DNA of 60,987 nucleotides from Gilvimarinus gilvus (GTDB taxonomy: Bacteria; Pseudomonadota; Gammaproteobacteria; Pseudomonadales; Cellvibrionaceae): positions 1 through 60,987 of the forward strand of contig NZ_JAULRU010000430.1 of assembly GCF_030518155.1 (NCBI RefSeq), read 5' to 3'. Below the pieces are notes generated by a model that was not told the origin of the DNA, did no database searches, and worked only from the letters and a program-made list of their open reading frames with translations. Both the position numbers and the translations under genes were made by a program. Shown in pieces: positions 17,779-26,501 of this stretch (its first letter is position 1; the number at the start of each line of letters is the position of its first letter).

Positions 17779-19171
17779 TAATGCAAGAAACCGTGTCTCT
17801 TTGTTTACGATAAGCATCTTTTTTGTTCTGGTCGGTAGCCCGGTTGGCGCACTGACGTCTGATGATTTCGAGCAGCGGTTATTCCACTCAGGAGGCGTGG
17901 CCGGTAATTTTCGGCTTTGCCCCAAGAGTGCTTTCGATACTATCGTCCCTCTGAGCGATTCATCTGCTGGCGAGTCTATTACTGATATGACCATCGCTGG
18001 TGTTAACCGTTACATTCAAGAAAACAATGTTCGCTCTATTGATGAGTTGTTGACCCGGTTGCCTGTGCATTACCGTACTAATTTTTCGTTGGTCGAGCAT
18101 ACCCGTGCAACAGGACAGTCAAGTCTGGAGCGGCCCAGAATTATTCTATTTGGCTCAGACGGAATGTTGCTGATGAATATCGGTACGAAGCCCGATGACC
18201 CAACCTATCACAAGTTGGACATTGCGCAACTTCATAAAGAGACGGGGGCTTGGGAGTTCTCGGTGTTTGATTTTACTCAGCAAGAGCCTGTTCTTACTCG
18301 TAACGCCGAAAGTTGCAGAGAATGTCATGGTGGTAAGAATTCACGGCCAGTATGGGGGACAAACCTAGATTGGCCAGGGGTTTTTGGAGACAATATCGCC
18401 GAAGGTCCACAAGGTGAGGCGCTCGATGACCGCCATGCACGCGCTATGAACTCTATTATGGCTGGCGAAGGGGCCTCTGGCCGGTTCTCTTTTCTGCTCT
18501 GGCGCGATGAGCTTCTACAGCGCGGAGGAAAAAGACAAATTGCACACCATGATTTTGGCGCAGAGCTTCTGCTTTCCAATATCGCTATGGGCAGTGCCAC
18601 TGCCCGAGGGGCGTTTACCCGCTTAAAGAACCATCACAAATACGATACAGCGAAAAGCGCGCTGATATTGGCCTATTACTTAAGAAAAGGGAATGCATTT
18701 CTCTCGCATAACGAGCAAAAAAAGGCCGATAAATTCGCTCGTGAACTGGGCGCCAATGAATTTACCTTAGATGCTTTGCTAGAGGGGTTGGGTGTCGATC
18801 CTCATGAAGCGTTTTCACTGGCAACCCTGCACAGTCTTGAGCCGCCCCATACGAATTGGAGCCTGGGGCGGGCTGATCTTTATGATTTGTTAATGTTGCA
18901 GGTGTTTAATGACCTTCGCAATGAAAATGAAAATGTGGATCGACTGCTGAGTAATCGGCGTTCCGAGCTGGGAGTGCTGGACTGCCCGACGACCGCCCAC
19001 ACGATTGCGGACGTGATTGATTTTAAGATGGTACATTTATTTTATCTTACAGGTTATCAACGCTATCAAGTGAACCGTGTGTTTTATCCTCTCGACCTTG
19101 AAGACATATACGATCGTGTATTCTTGCCTGTGTCTGCAGCCATGATCGCTTTGAGCAAAAGAGCGTTATAG
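17771..19171 (+). CDS. Exported protein with one c-type heme motif
   Basis: A 466-residue protein with signal peptide about 1-27 and a single CxxCH site, C182-R-E-C185-H186, followed by GGKNSRPVWGTN. This should attach one heme c in the periplasm or outside. The rest, mostly helical, matches no family I can name. The TTG start overlaps the previous stop (TTGAGTGA) and has GGAGG 9-10 bases upstream; no ATG occurs until residue 132. Its position before the diheme GH26 fusion suggests a shared electron-transfer function, which is inference. Confidence 0.8.
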   Translation: MSDNARNRVSLFTISIFFVLVGSPVGALTSDDFEQRLFHSGGVAGNFRLCPKSAFDTIVPLSDSSAGESITDMTIAGVNRYIQENNVRSIDELLTRLPVHYRTNFSLVEHTRATGQSSLERPRIILFGSDGMLLMNIGTKPDDPTYHKLDIAQLHKETGAWEFSVFDFTQQEPVLTRNAESCRECHGGKNSRPVWGTNLDWPGVFGDNIAEGPQGEALDDRHARAMNSIMAGEGASGRFSFLLWRDELLQRGGKRQIAHHDFGAELLLSNIAMGSATARGAFTRLKNHHKYDTAKSALILAYYLRKGNAFLSHNEQKKADKFARELGANEFTLDALLEGLGVDPHEAFSLATLHSLEPPHTNWSLGRADLYDLLMLQVFNDLRNENENVDRLLSNRRSELGVLDCPTTAHTIADVIDFKMVHLFYLTGYQRYQVNRVFYPLDLEDIYDRVFLPVSAAMIALSKRAL

Positions 19172-19530
19172 CTGTATAACCCCTTGAAAATTCGATCTGT
19201 TTACGGGTGCCGCTAAGGAAGAATGATGAGACCGATGGATTACTTCCTAGTGTATAAGCCACAGTAACGCAGATATTGATTCAACATGTGCTTTGAGGCT
19301 CGACTTGTGTGTTTGCACTTAGTCTCTGACGACATGGGGGGGGCAGTCGGGGTGCGGCAGATTCAGGCACAAACTGTCAAAGTGGGACGATTTTCGATGA
19401 TTCACCAATAGCGGTTGTTAACGTTAACTTTCTAGATTACTATAAAATTCGATAGTTGAAGCTAGAGCAGAGCACGGAACTCAACAATAACGATAATTTT
19501 CCTGAGGTGATATCGACTACAGGTACCGTG
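19172..19530. other. Spacer upstream of the AraC-type regulator
   Basis: About 360 bp without a supported gene. It contains the 12-bp palindrome GTTAACGTTAAC at 19417-19428. An in-frame TTG at 19456 could extend the regulator by 25 residues, but it has no ribosome binding site. Confidence 0.45.
19417..19428. promoter_or_regulatory. Candidate LacI-type operator, copy 1
   Basis: GTTAACGTTAAC is a perfect 12-bp palindrome upstream of the AraC-type regulator. The same word occurs before the TonB receptor (30148) and the GH43 gene (37140), and a shorter relative lies before the GH26 fusion (20785). Confidence 0.6.
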
Positions 19531-20700
19531 ATGCAACAATTTTACGTTTGGTTCAATAAAGCTCAATTTAATGCCTATGACCTGATTTTGATCATGTTGA
19601 TGGTTCAATGCGCGGTATTTGGTTTCTTGATGCTGATCCGGCCCCCGCGCCCACTAAGCCAGCGACTTTTGTCTGTCTTTCTAATGTCGTTAGCTGTAGG
19701 CCAATTGGTCTTTCTTTTGACGTATAACCCCGTTTTGTTTAGCACCTTTCATCCTTTGTGGGGTGATCGAGGGTATGCACTCTGGGCATTGGTTTATAGC
19801 ACTCACGGTCCTATGCTGTATCACTATACGCGCGCTTTGACCTCAGAGTCTTACTCCTGGCGTTGGGCTTTTCTGTGGCCGCTCGCACCCGGCTTCGCAG
19901 TTATTGTGCTGGAACCCCTCGGCTGGCACTCGCTGGTAGAGCTGATGTTTTGGCGTGAGTTTGTTCTCGTGTGCGTTCTGGGGTTTGTTATTTCCGTTGG
20001 GTTTGCAATCGCCACTCTTTTTCATATCGAGCGTTATTCCGAACATCTCAAGAATCACTTCTGTACAGTTGAGCTTATGGAGTATGGCTGGCTAAGGCTT
20101 ATGGTGTGGGGATTTTTACTGGTCTGGGTGTTGGAGGTTTTACCACCGTTTTTCTACGCTTGGGCACCCTGGCCACTAATGGAAACGGTGGTCCATTTGC
20201 CGGGCGTACTGGAGTTGGCCTTAATCTATTTTATTGTGTTCGCGGGATTGTTTTACGCGCGTGCCACCCGCCAGATTCCTGTGACTGAGGAGGAAAAAGT
20301 GACAAGGCGTGATGACGCCTCTCAAGAGGAAAGTCAATCACATCAGTCCTATATAGCCAAGCGGATGACGGAGGAAAAATTGTATTGTCGGCCACGTCTG
20401 AATATTGAACGCTTGGCTGAAGAGCTGTCTTTGTCTCCGCGCCAATTATCTCAGATTATCAATCGTGAGCTCGGTAAAAACTTTTTCGAATTTATCAACG
20501 ACTATCGTTTGGAAGAAGTTAAGCAGCGGTTAAGAAGTGTGGAGTGGGCCGATTCTTCGATACAGGAGATCTATGAGTCAGTAGGTTTTCGTTCACGATC
20601 TTCTTTTTTTACATTGTTTAGAAAATACGTGGGTATGACACCGAGTCAGTACCGCGATGCAATTTTGCCTCAAGAGCCAGAACCGGAAAGTGGCACATAA
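19531..20700 (+). CDS. Membrane-integrated AraC-family transcriptional regulator
   Basis: Residues 1-245 contain about seven hydrophobic membrane segments. Residues 285-380 form an AraC double helix-turn-helix (NIERLAEELSLSPRQLSQIINRELGKNFFEFINDYRLEEV and IQEIYESVGFRSRSSFFTLFRKYVGMTPSQYR, each seen in pieces). Such proteins sense a periplasmic or membrane signal and bind DNA in the cytoplasm. The start at 19531 is chosen for its weak CAGG site and the following membrane segment. It is directly upstream of the GH26 fusion on the same strand and is a candidate activator of it. Confidence 0.88.
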   Translation: MQQFYVWFNKAQFNAYDLILIMLMVQCAVFGFLMLIRPPRPLSQRLLSVFLMSLAVGQLVFLLTYNPVLFSTFHPLWGDRGYALWALVYSTHGPMLYHYTRALTSESYSWRWAFLWPLAPGFAVIVLEPLGWHSLVELMFWREFVLVCVLGFVISVGFAIATLFHIERYSEHLKNHFCTVELMEYGWLRLMVWGFLLVWVLEVLPPFFYAWAPWPLMETVVHLPGVLELALIYFIVFAGLFYARATRQIPVTEEEKVTRRDDASQEESQSHQSYIAKRMTEEKLYCRPRLNIERLAEELSLSPRQLSQIINRELGKNFFEFINDYRLEEVKQRLRSVEWADSSIQEIYESVGFRSRSSFFTLFRKYVGMTPSQYRDAILPQEPEPESGT

Positions 20701-21059
20701 CTCATTATCATGCTGAGTTCATATTTATTTTCCTAAAGTCGAACGATCATTTTATAAGCTCGTAAACATCGAAATTAGCAATATGTAACGTTACCGTTAC
20801 CGGCAGATAAATGGTAACAAACTTCACTGACTGCTCTCAGGACGGGCGCTCATATGTTACCCACACTGTGTTCGGGATTGAAACGAACTTCTATTTAGTT
20901 GCTCAGACGTTCTGTCGCTTTGCAGTACGTTTTACTCACCCCTCCAATGCCTAACCTAGAACTTGTCCCTATATTTAATCTGCGATTTTATGGTTAACGC
21001 TTGGTTATATGCCAGCTGCGTATTCATTAAGACAATAGACAATAAAGGTAGGGTAAACC
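20701..21059. other. Promoter region of the GH26 fusion gene
   Basis: A 359-bp non-coding stretch. It contains GTAACGTTAC at 20785-20794 overlapping CGTTACCGG, that is, repeated TAACG half-sites. A ribosome binding site (AAAGGTAGGG) lies just before the ATG at 21060. Confidence 0.5.
20785..20794. promoter_or_regulatory. Candidate LacI-type operator, copy 2 (variant)
   Basis: GTAACGTTAC is a perfect 10-bp palindrome followed by a third half-site (CGTTACC). On the reverse strand it reads GGTAACGGTAACGTTAC. This resembles the extra half-site found after the palindromes at 30148 and 37140. Confidence 0.5.
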
Positions 21060-24000
21060 ATGAGTAGCTCTTGGAAAGACTTTCGCCGCCATAGTCTCAC
21101 GCTGGGTATTGCTCTCAGCGCCTCACAGGCGTTTGCGGTAAGCGGTACGCTTGTTCCGGACGATGGCGTTATGCTGTCGGTGGGGCAAGACATCGAAAGT
21201 ATCGGTGATTATGTGTCATCGGTAGGCACACAGCCTGCAGGCGTGACCAATTATGTTGGTATCACAAATCTGGACGGTTTGAACAACAGCGCAGACGCTG
21301 GCGCCGGGCGCAATAACGTCGCCGAGCTTGCCACCACCTACCCCGATCGCGCATTGGTGGTTGGAGTATCCATGAACGGTGTAATCGATCAGGTTGCAGC
21401 CGGCACTTACAACGCTAATATCGATACGCTGTTAAACACCCTAGGTGGTTATAACCGCCCCGTGTACTTGCGTTGGGCCTACGAGGTGGACGGCCCCTGG
21501 AACAACCACAACCCCGCCGCGGTTAAATCCACATTCGCTTACGTACACAACCGCATTGAGCAGCTGGGTTATGACGACCGCATCGCGCTTGTATGGCAAA
21601 CCGCCACCTACTGCCCAGTGCCTATTAACCCTGATGAGTGGTACCCCGGCGATGACGTAGTCGACTGGGTGGGTATCTCGTATTTTGCGCCTCAGGATTG
21701 TAACTGGGCTGAAGTGCGCAAGGTGGCAGACTTTGCCGTTGCTCACAATAAGCCACTGTTTATTAATGAATCCACTCCGCAGCGCTATAAAACCGGCGCG
21801 TTAACCTATTCCACCGACGCGGCTTTTGGCAATAACCAGGTCAACAAAACCGCCGACCAAGTGTGGAATGAGTGGTATCAGCCGTACTTTGATTTTATTG
21901 CGGAATACTCTAGCGGCAGTAAAGATGTTCTGCGCGCGATCACTTATATCAACGCTAACTGGGACGCCCAGCCACGCTGGAACCCTAACGACGGCGTCTA
22001 TGGCCCAGAGGGTTACTGGGGCGATAGCCGGGTTCAGGCCAACAGCACTATTTTAAACCGTTGGGAAAACACTACCGGCGGCACCGATTTTATTCGAGCT
22101 GGGGCCAATCTGTTCAGCAAGCTCAATTTTGGTGATCAGGGTTCGGTTGATCGGCAAAACCCTAGCGTCAACTTAGTGGCGCAAAATTCAGAAGTGGTGG
22201 CCGGCGAGAGCTTTACAGTTGACGTAAGCGCCAGCGATGCCGATGGTTCGGTAACCAGCGTCAGCTTGTATGTTACCGCGCCCAACAGCAGTGAGGTGCT
22301 GGTCGGGACCTCGCAAGGTGCGACGGCTACCTTTACCGTCAATACGTCAGTGGCAGGTAGTTACACCTTGCGCGCAGTCGCCACCGATAACGATGGCCGC
22401 ACTGACGACGCGATAAGCAATAAAAATGTGGTGACTGAAGACGGTGGCGAGCCCAACCCAGCGCCGAATGCTGAGTTTGGTATTCGCTATATCGACGACA
22501 CTACCTTACAAGTATTCCATCAGGATAACCCCGACTGGGAAGGTGGTTTCGCTTACTTATGCTTAGACGCTTACTGTTTGTCAGCGACCCGAGAAAATGG
22601 TTTATTTACCCGAAACTTTAGCGGGACGTTAGATCAAAGCTACGCTATTGAGTTTAAGGTTCAGGACAACGAAACCGGGCAGTACATGGTTCAGGATCAG
22701 GCGATCTTTACCAAAGGCAGTACCAATCCTGTGGACGACCCCAATGCCGCACCCGCGGTGTCCGCCAGCACGAATGCAGGCGTGGTGATCGAGGGCGGTG
22801 TTATTTCGGTGGCGGTGAGCGCCGATGACAGTGATGGCAACGTAGAATCTGTAACCTTGTACATGACTGCTCCCGGCGGTAGCGAGACATTGGTAGATCA
22901 GGTTTCTGGTAATATTCACACCTTTGACGTCGCCGTTAATACGGCAGGCAACTACCAGTTCCGTGCCGTGGCTGTGGACGATCAAGGCGCCACAGCAGAG
23001 GCCACCACCAGCAAAACCGTGGTGCAAGATAACAGCAGTAGTGGCGACCCCACCAGCCTGACACTGGAGGCCGAAGCCGCCACCGTGTTTGGCGGCGCGC
23101 GCTTATACCCGGATACAGCGGCCAGTGGTGGCGAGGGTGTGGCTTACATCAGCAGCAATGGCGCAGGCTTTCGCATTGAGAGCGCACCGCAGGCCGATAC
23201 CGTCAGCATTACCTACGCCTCAGAAGTATCAGGGCGTATCACGTTGCGGGTAAACGGTAGCGATACGGCTGTGCCTTTTGCCAGCACCGGCTCTTGGGTT
23301 GGTAGCTATAACACCGTTGATGTAGACGTTCAGGTGCCTGAAGGCGCCAGTGTAGAAGTGCGCTACGAAAATGGCGATGCGGCTATGAATGTTGATTTGC
23401 TGGACTTTACTCTGCAAGGTGGCAGTACAGACCCTGTCGAGAATCAGGCACCTTCGGTCACCTTAAGCCAACCGGCCGCTGCAACCCTAGGGGACACAGT
23501 TAACCTGACGGCAAGTGCTTCAGACAGCGACGGTAATGTGGTCAGTGTTTCCCTTTACGCGACAGCTCCGGGTATGTCTGAGACCTTGGTGAGCACAAAA
23601 AACAATGCACCCTACGGTTTTAGCGTTACCGCCGATCAAGTGGGTACGTGGCAATTTCGTGTCGAGGCCACGGATAACGACGGCGCTGTGGAGTCTGATA
23701 CCGTGCAGGTTCAGGTGAGCGATCAACCAGCCCCACAAGGCACAGTGGGTATCACCTCACCGGCCAATGGTGCGAGCTTTAGCGAGGGTGAGAGCGTTAC
23801 ACTGGGCTTTGCGGTAAACAACTGGCCGCTGGCGCAAAACGATGGTCATGTGCATTACTTTGTTAATGGTGAAGATCAGGGGCCGCTATACAGCAGCGCC
23901 GACGTGGTTATAGATGGGTTGGCTGTGGGCACACATACCCTCGCGGTTGAACTGGCCGAAGCCGATCATACCCTGACCGGTGTGCGCGATGAGGTGAGTG

Positions 24001-26078
24001 TACAAGTGGCGGCCGCTGATGATGGCAATCCCGGAGATGACGGCGGCAACGGCGATGAGCCGTTTGGCGTTAGCGGCAGCACCCTGTGGTTTGCCGTGCA
24101 GCCAGGTTGGCCCGACTCCGGCACTTACTATTTGTGTCGTGATCTGGAAGCCGACTGTTACACCGCGAGCCAAAACGGCGATCGTTACGAGCACACCTTC
24201 GCAAATTTGCCTGGCGGTAGCTTTACCGCACAGTTAAAGGTGCCTGGCATGGGCGCTGATCAATTCCCCCGTTATGACTACACTACCAATGGCGCCGACG
24301 GCGGCAATGATGGCGGTAACGACGGCGGCAACGGTGATCCGGGTGATAATATCGACCCAGACTCACCCTTTGCCCACCTCGACTGGACAAGCAATTCACT
24401 CACTGACGGTGAAGTGGGACCTCCACCGCGGGCAAACCCCGTGTATGCGCTGGCCACACCTGAAAATGGCCATGCACCTACCAGCCACGGCTTTGCCTTT
24501 GATGTGGACGGGAACCAGTTAACATGGCGCTGGGGGCCTTACATTATCAAGGGAGCCGGTGATTCGGGGCTTGAGATGCACTGCTCGGACGATGGCGACT
24601 TAACCTTTAAGAAAGTAGCGGTAAGCGGTGGTACAGCGACCATCCCCTGTAGTGGTGATTACAATTACTTCTTCCGCTATTTGCATCCTCAGGCGCTAAA
24701 CAATAATCCGGCTACGCAGTGGATTTGGACAGGTTTGTTTACCACCGAAGGTGCGCGGGTTAACCCCCATAACTACGAGCCGTTTGTGGATGGCTCCTCC
24801 AACTGGATGCGTTTCCGTCACCCGATTACCCAAGACGGAACCACCGCAGCCGTACTGGATGCGCACCACAATAATGATCGTCTGCGTAACCTTGACCGTT
24901 ACACCATCTGGACCGAAGACAGCCCTGGTGATGTGCACTTAGGTTTTGGTATCAACGGCAGCATTTTGCGTAACGAATCGATGCGCAACACCGCCGGTGG
25001 GCCAAACGGCCAGCAGTTTTTTGCCCTGACTCAAAACCCCGGTTTTGACTCGGCTTACAGCTACGGTCAGGTGATCAGCTTTGAAGTAACCGCTATTGCC
25101 GGTAACACCGGTGCACAAACCTACAACGACTTCTCCCACTATGTAGTGGGCTGTGGTTGGTGTGGTAAGTACGGTGATCCGCGATTAAACCCAGCCGGTA
25201 AAGCCGGTACCAGCCAGGTGTTCTCTGACTCGGGTGGTTACATCGATCTGGAGCACAACGCGATCTTCACTCAGCCCATGGTGACCTTGCACAAAGAAGA
25301 CATGGTGGATGATTTTATCCTGGGGCATCACCTGTTCCACGGTGTGGATCCCAACAAGTTAGGCTCCAGTGAGTTTAACGATCCGGATGTACAAATTGGT
25401 CGTGACACCTGTGGTAACTGTCACTTCCGTGATGGTCGTGGTACCGAGCCTGTCAACGTGCCAGGTAAAGGTATGCGCTTGCCGCCACCGGTATACGGCG
25501 TAAAACTGCTCGAAGCCATTGAAGGCCGCGAAGCTGGTTTTGCCTGGGATGGCTCGGCACCTACTGTGGCCGATCAGGTTAAATCGGCACTGAGGGTGGA
25601 TCATGGTGTGGAGCCTGACGAGATGCCACCTCGTTTGCTGGAGCTGTTAACCACCTATGTTGAGGTGTTAACCGTACCGGCGCGCGACCCGGGCACTTAC
25701 AGTGATCCGGCGGTGAGCCAGGGTGAAGTCGCGTTTGATAATATCGGTTGTGCCAGCTGTCACACGCCGAAGCAAAAGACTCGCGCCGATGCGCCGACGC
25801 ACCTGCGTAACCTGGCCATTCGTCCCTATACCGACATGAAACTTTGGGATCTGGGCGAAGGTGAGTTCCGCACAGCGCCGCTGTGGGGTATTGGTCAGAA
25901 CATTCACTTGTTAGAGCGCAATGGCCACGAGATGCTGTATATGCACGACGGTGCGTCTGGCAGCGTAGCCGATGCTATTAGCCGTCACGGCGGTGATGCA
26001 GCAGACTCGCGCGCGGCTTACAACAGCCTCAGTGCAAGTGAGCAGCAGGCCGTACAGGCATTTGTAGAAACTCTGTAA
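21060..26078 (+). CDS. Secreted GH26 (beta-1,3-xylanase-like) / CBM / diheme DHOR oxidoreductase fusion
   Basis: A 1672-residue exported protein with signal peptide 1-26. Residues 28-340 are a GH26 domain of the beta-1,3-xylanase type (VPDDGVMLSVGQD, RWAYEVDGPWN, WYPGDDVVDWVGISYFAPQDCNW, WGDSRVQAN), with acid/base E142 and nucleophile E237. Ig-like units follow at about 366-458, 560-656, 796-888 and 893-984. Two paralogous Cys-paired modules lie at 468-552 and 1002-1076, and a CBM35/CBM6-like module at 664-788. After a Gly/Asp linker (1076-1100) comes a poorly recognised region to about 1440. The end is a DHOR-type cytochrome with hemes at C1451-GN-CH and C1564-AS-CH, plus the RTAPLWGIG and HDGASGSVADAISRHGG blocks. 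It has its own terminator at 26109. Confidence 0.9.
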   Translation: MSSSWKDFRRHSLTLGIALSASQAFAVSGTLVPDDGVMLSVGQDIESIGDYVSSVGTQPAGVTNYVGITNLDGLNNSADAGAGRNNVAELATTYPDRALVVGVSMNGVIDQVAAGTYNANIDTLLNTLGGYNRPVYLRWAYEVDGPWNNHNPAAVKSTFAYVHNRIEQLGYDDRIALVWQTATYCPVPINPDEWYPGDDVVDWVGISYFAPQDCNWAEVRKVADFAVAHNKPLFINESTPQRYKTGALTYSTDAAFGNNQVNKTADQVWNEWYQPYFDFIAEYSSGSKDVLRAITYINANWDAQPRWNPNDGVYGPEGYWGDSRVQANSTILNRWENTTGGTDFIRAGANLFSKLNFGDQGSVDRQNPSVNLVAQNSEVVAGESFTVDVSASDADGSVTSVSLYVTAPNSSEVLVGTSQGATATFTVNTSVAGSYTLRAVATDNDGRTDDAISNKNVVTEDGGEPNPAPNAEFGIRYIDDTTLQVFHQDNPDWEGGFAYLCLDAYCLSATRENGLFTRNFSGTLDQSYAIEFKVQDNETGQYMVQDQAIFTKGSTNPVDDPNAAPAVSASTNAGVVIEGGVISVAVSADDSDGNVESVTLYMTAPGGSETLVDQVSGNIHTFDVAVNTAGNYQFRAVAVDDQGATAEATTSKTVVQDNSSSGDPTSLTLEAEAATVFGGARLYPDTAASGGEGVAYISSNGAGFRIESAPQADTVSITYASEVSGRITLRVNGSDTAVPFASTGSWVGSYNTVDVDVQVPEGASVEVRYENGDAAMNVDLLDFTLQGGSTDPVENQAPSVTLSQPAAATLGDTVNLTASASDSDGNVVSVSLYATAPGMSETLVSTKNNAPYGFSVTADQVGTWQFRVEATDNDGAVESDTVQVQVSDQPAPQGTVGITSPANGASFSEGESVTLGFAVNNWPLAQNDGHVHYFVNGEDQGPLYSSADVVIDGLAVGTHTLAVELAEADHTLTGVRDEVSVQVAAADDGNPGDDGGNGDEPFGVSGSTLWFAVQPGWPDSGTYYLCRDLEADCYTASQNGDRYEHTFANLPGGSFTAQLKVPGMGADQFPRYDYTTNGADGGNDGGNDGGNGDPGDNIDPDSPFAHLDWTSNSLTDGEVGPPPRANPVYALATPENGHAPTSHGFAFDVDGNQLTWRWGPYIIKGAGDSGLEMHCSDDGDLTFKKVAVSGGTATIPCSGDYNYFFRYLHPQALNNNPATQWIWTGLFTTEGARVNPHNYEPFVDGSSNWMRFRHPITQDGTTAAVLDAHHNNDRLRNLDRYTIWTEDSPGDVHLGFGINGSILRNESMRNTAGGPNGQQFFALTQNPGFDSAYSYGQVISFEVTAIAGNTGAQTYNDFSHYVVGCGWCGKYGDPRLNPAGKAGTSQVFSDSGGYIDLEHNAIFTQPMVTLHKEDMVDDFILGHHLFHGVDPNKLGSSEFNDPDVQIGRDTCGNCHFRDGRGTEPVNVPGKGMRLPPPVYGVKLLEAIEGREAGFAWDGSAPTVADQVKSALRVDHGVEPDEMPPRLLELLTTYVEVLTVPARDPGTYSDPAVSQGEVAFDNIGCASCHTPKQKTRADAPTHLRNLAIRPYTDMKLWDLGEGEFRTAPLWGIGQNIHLLERNGHEMLYMHDGASGSVADAISRHGGDAADSRAAYNSLSASEQQAVQAFVETL

Positions 26079-26108
26079 AACCCGAGCTGCCCCGATAGGG
26101 GAGCGTCC

Positions 26109-26136
26109 AAAGAGCCGGCGATCTCGCCGGCTCTTT
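26109..26136 (+). terminator. Intrinsic terminator after the GH26 fusion gene
   Basis: Perfect stem AAAGAGCCGGCGA / TCGCCGGCTCTTT 30 bp after the stop codon, with a two-base nominal loop. The downstream T run is short, but the stem is very strong. Confidence 0.85.
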
Positions 26137-26501
26137 GCTATTGTAGCAATAGGATTTACGCTTCTAAGAAAACGTTTGAGTTAGTGTTATTTCAGACTGT
26201 TGTAACATTCGTAGTGGTGGTGATTCTCAGGGCTTATCGGGGTTTACCTCAGTGTGACACTTCAACAATTAATGTTTGTCGACTGTGAGCCGGTCGCAGT
26301 AATAAAACTGGCCTCGCCTTTATTTTTCAGGTGCTAGTTAATTGGGCAAGATCTGCAGCCTTGCATTAAGAGTGGCTTTGTTGATGTTTGTGGAATCGGT
26401 ACCGGGACGCAGGTTATTCGGGTGTACGAAAACGAAGTGACTTGATCTGCGGCAATTGGAGGGCCCACAATCGTGAGCCCTTTTTTTGTGCAAACCTAGG
26501 G
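26137..26501. other. Intergenic region with an orphan plus-strand terminator
   Basis: No coding frame. The fusion gene is already terminated at 26136 and the next gene is on the minus strand, yet a second plus-strand terminator occurs at 26460-26487. A short non-coding RNA ending there is possible; no strong promoter is evident. Confidence 0.4.
26460..26487 (+). terminator. Orphan intrinsic terminator
   Basis: Stem AGGGCCCAC / GTGAGCCCT (one mismatch) with loop AATC, followed by seven T residues on the plus strand. No plus-strand gene ends nearby, and the orientation is wrong for the adjacent GH120 gene. Confidence 0.75.

Noticed and set aside
24290-24345. GGC-GGC-AAT-GAT-like repeat
   Set aside because: It codes for a Gly/Asn/Asp linker in the fusion protein.
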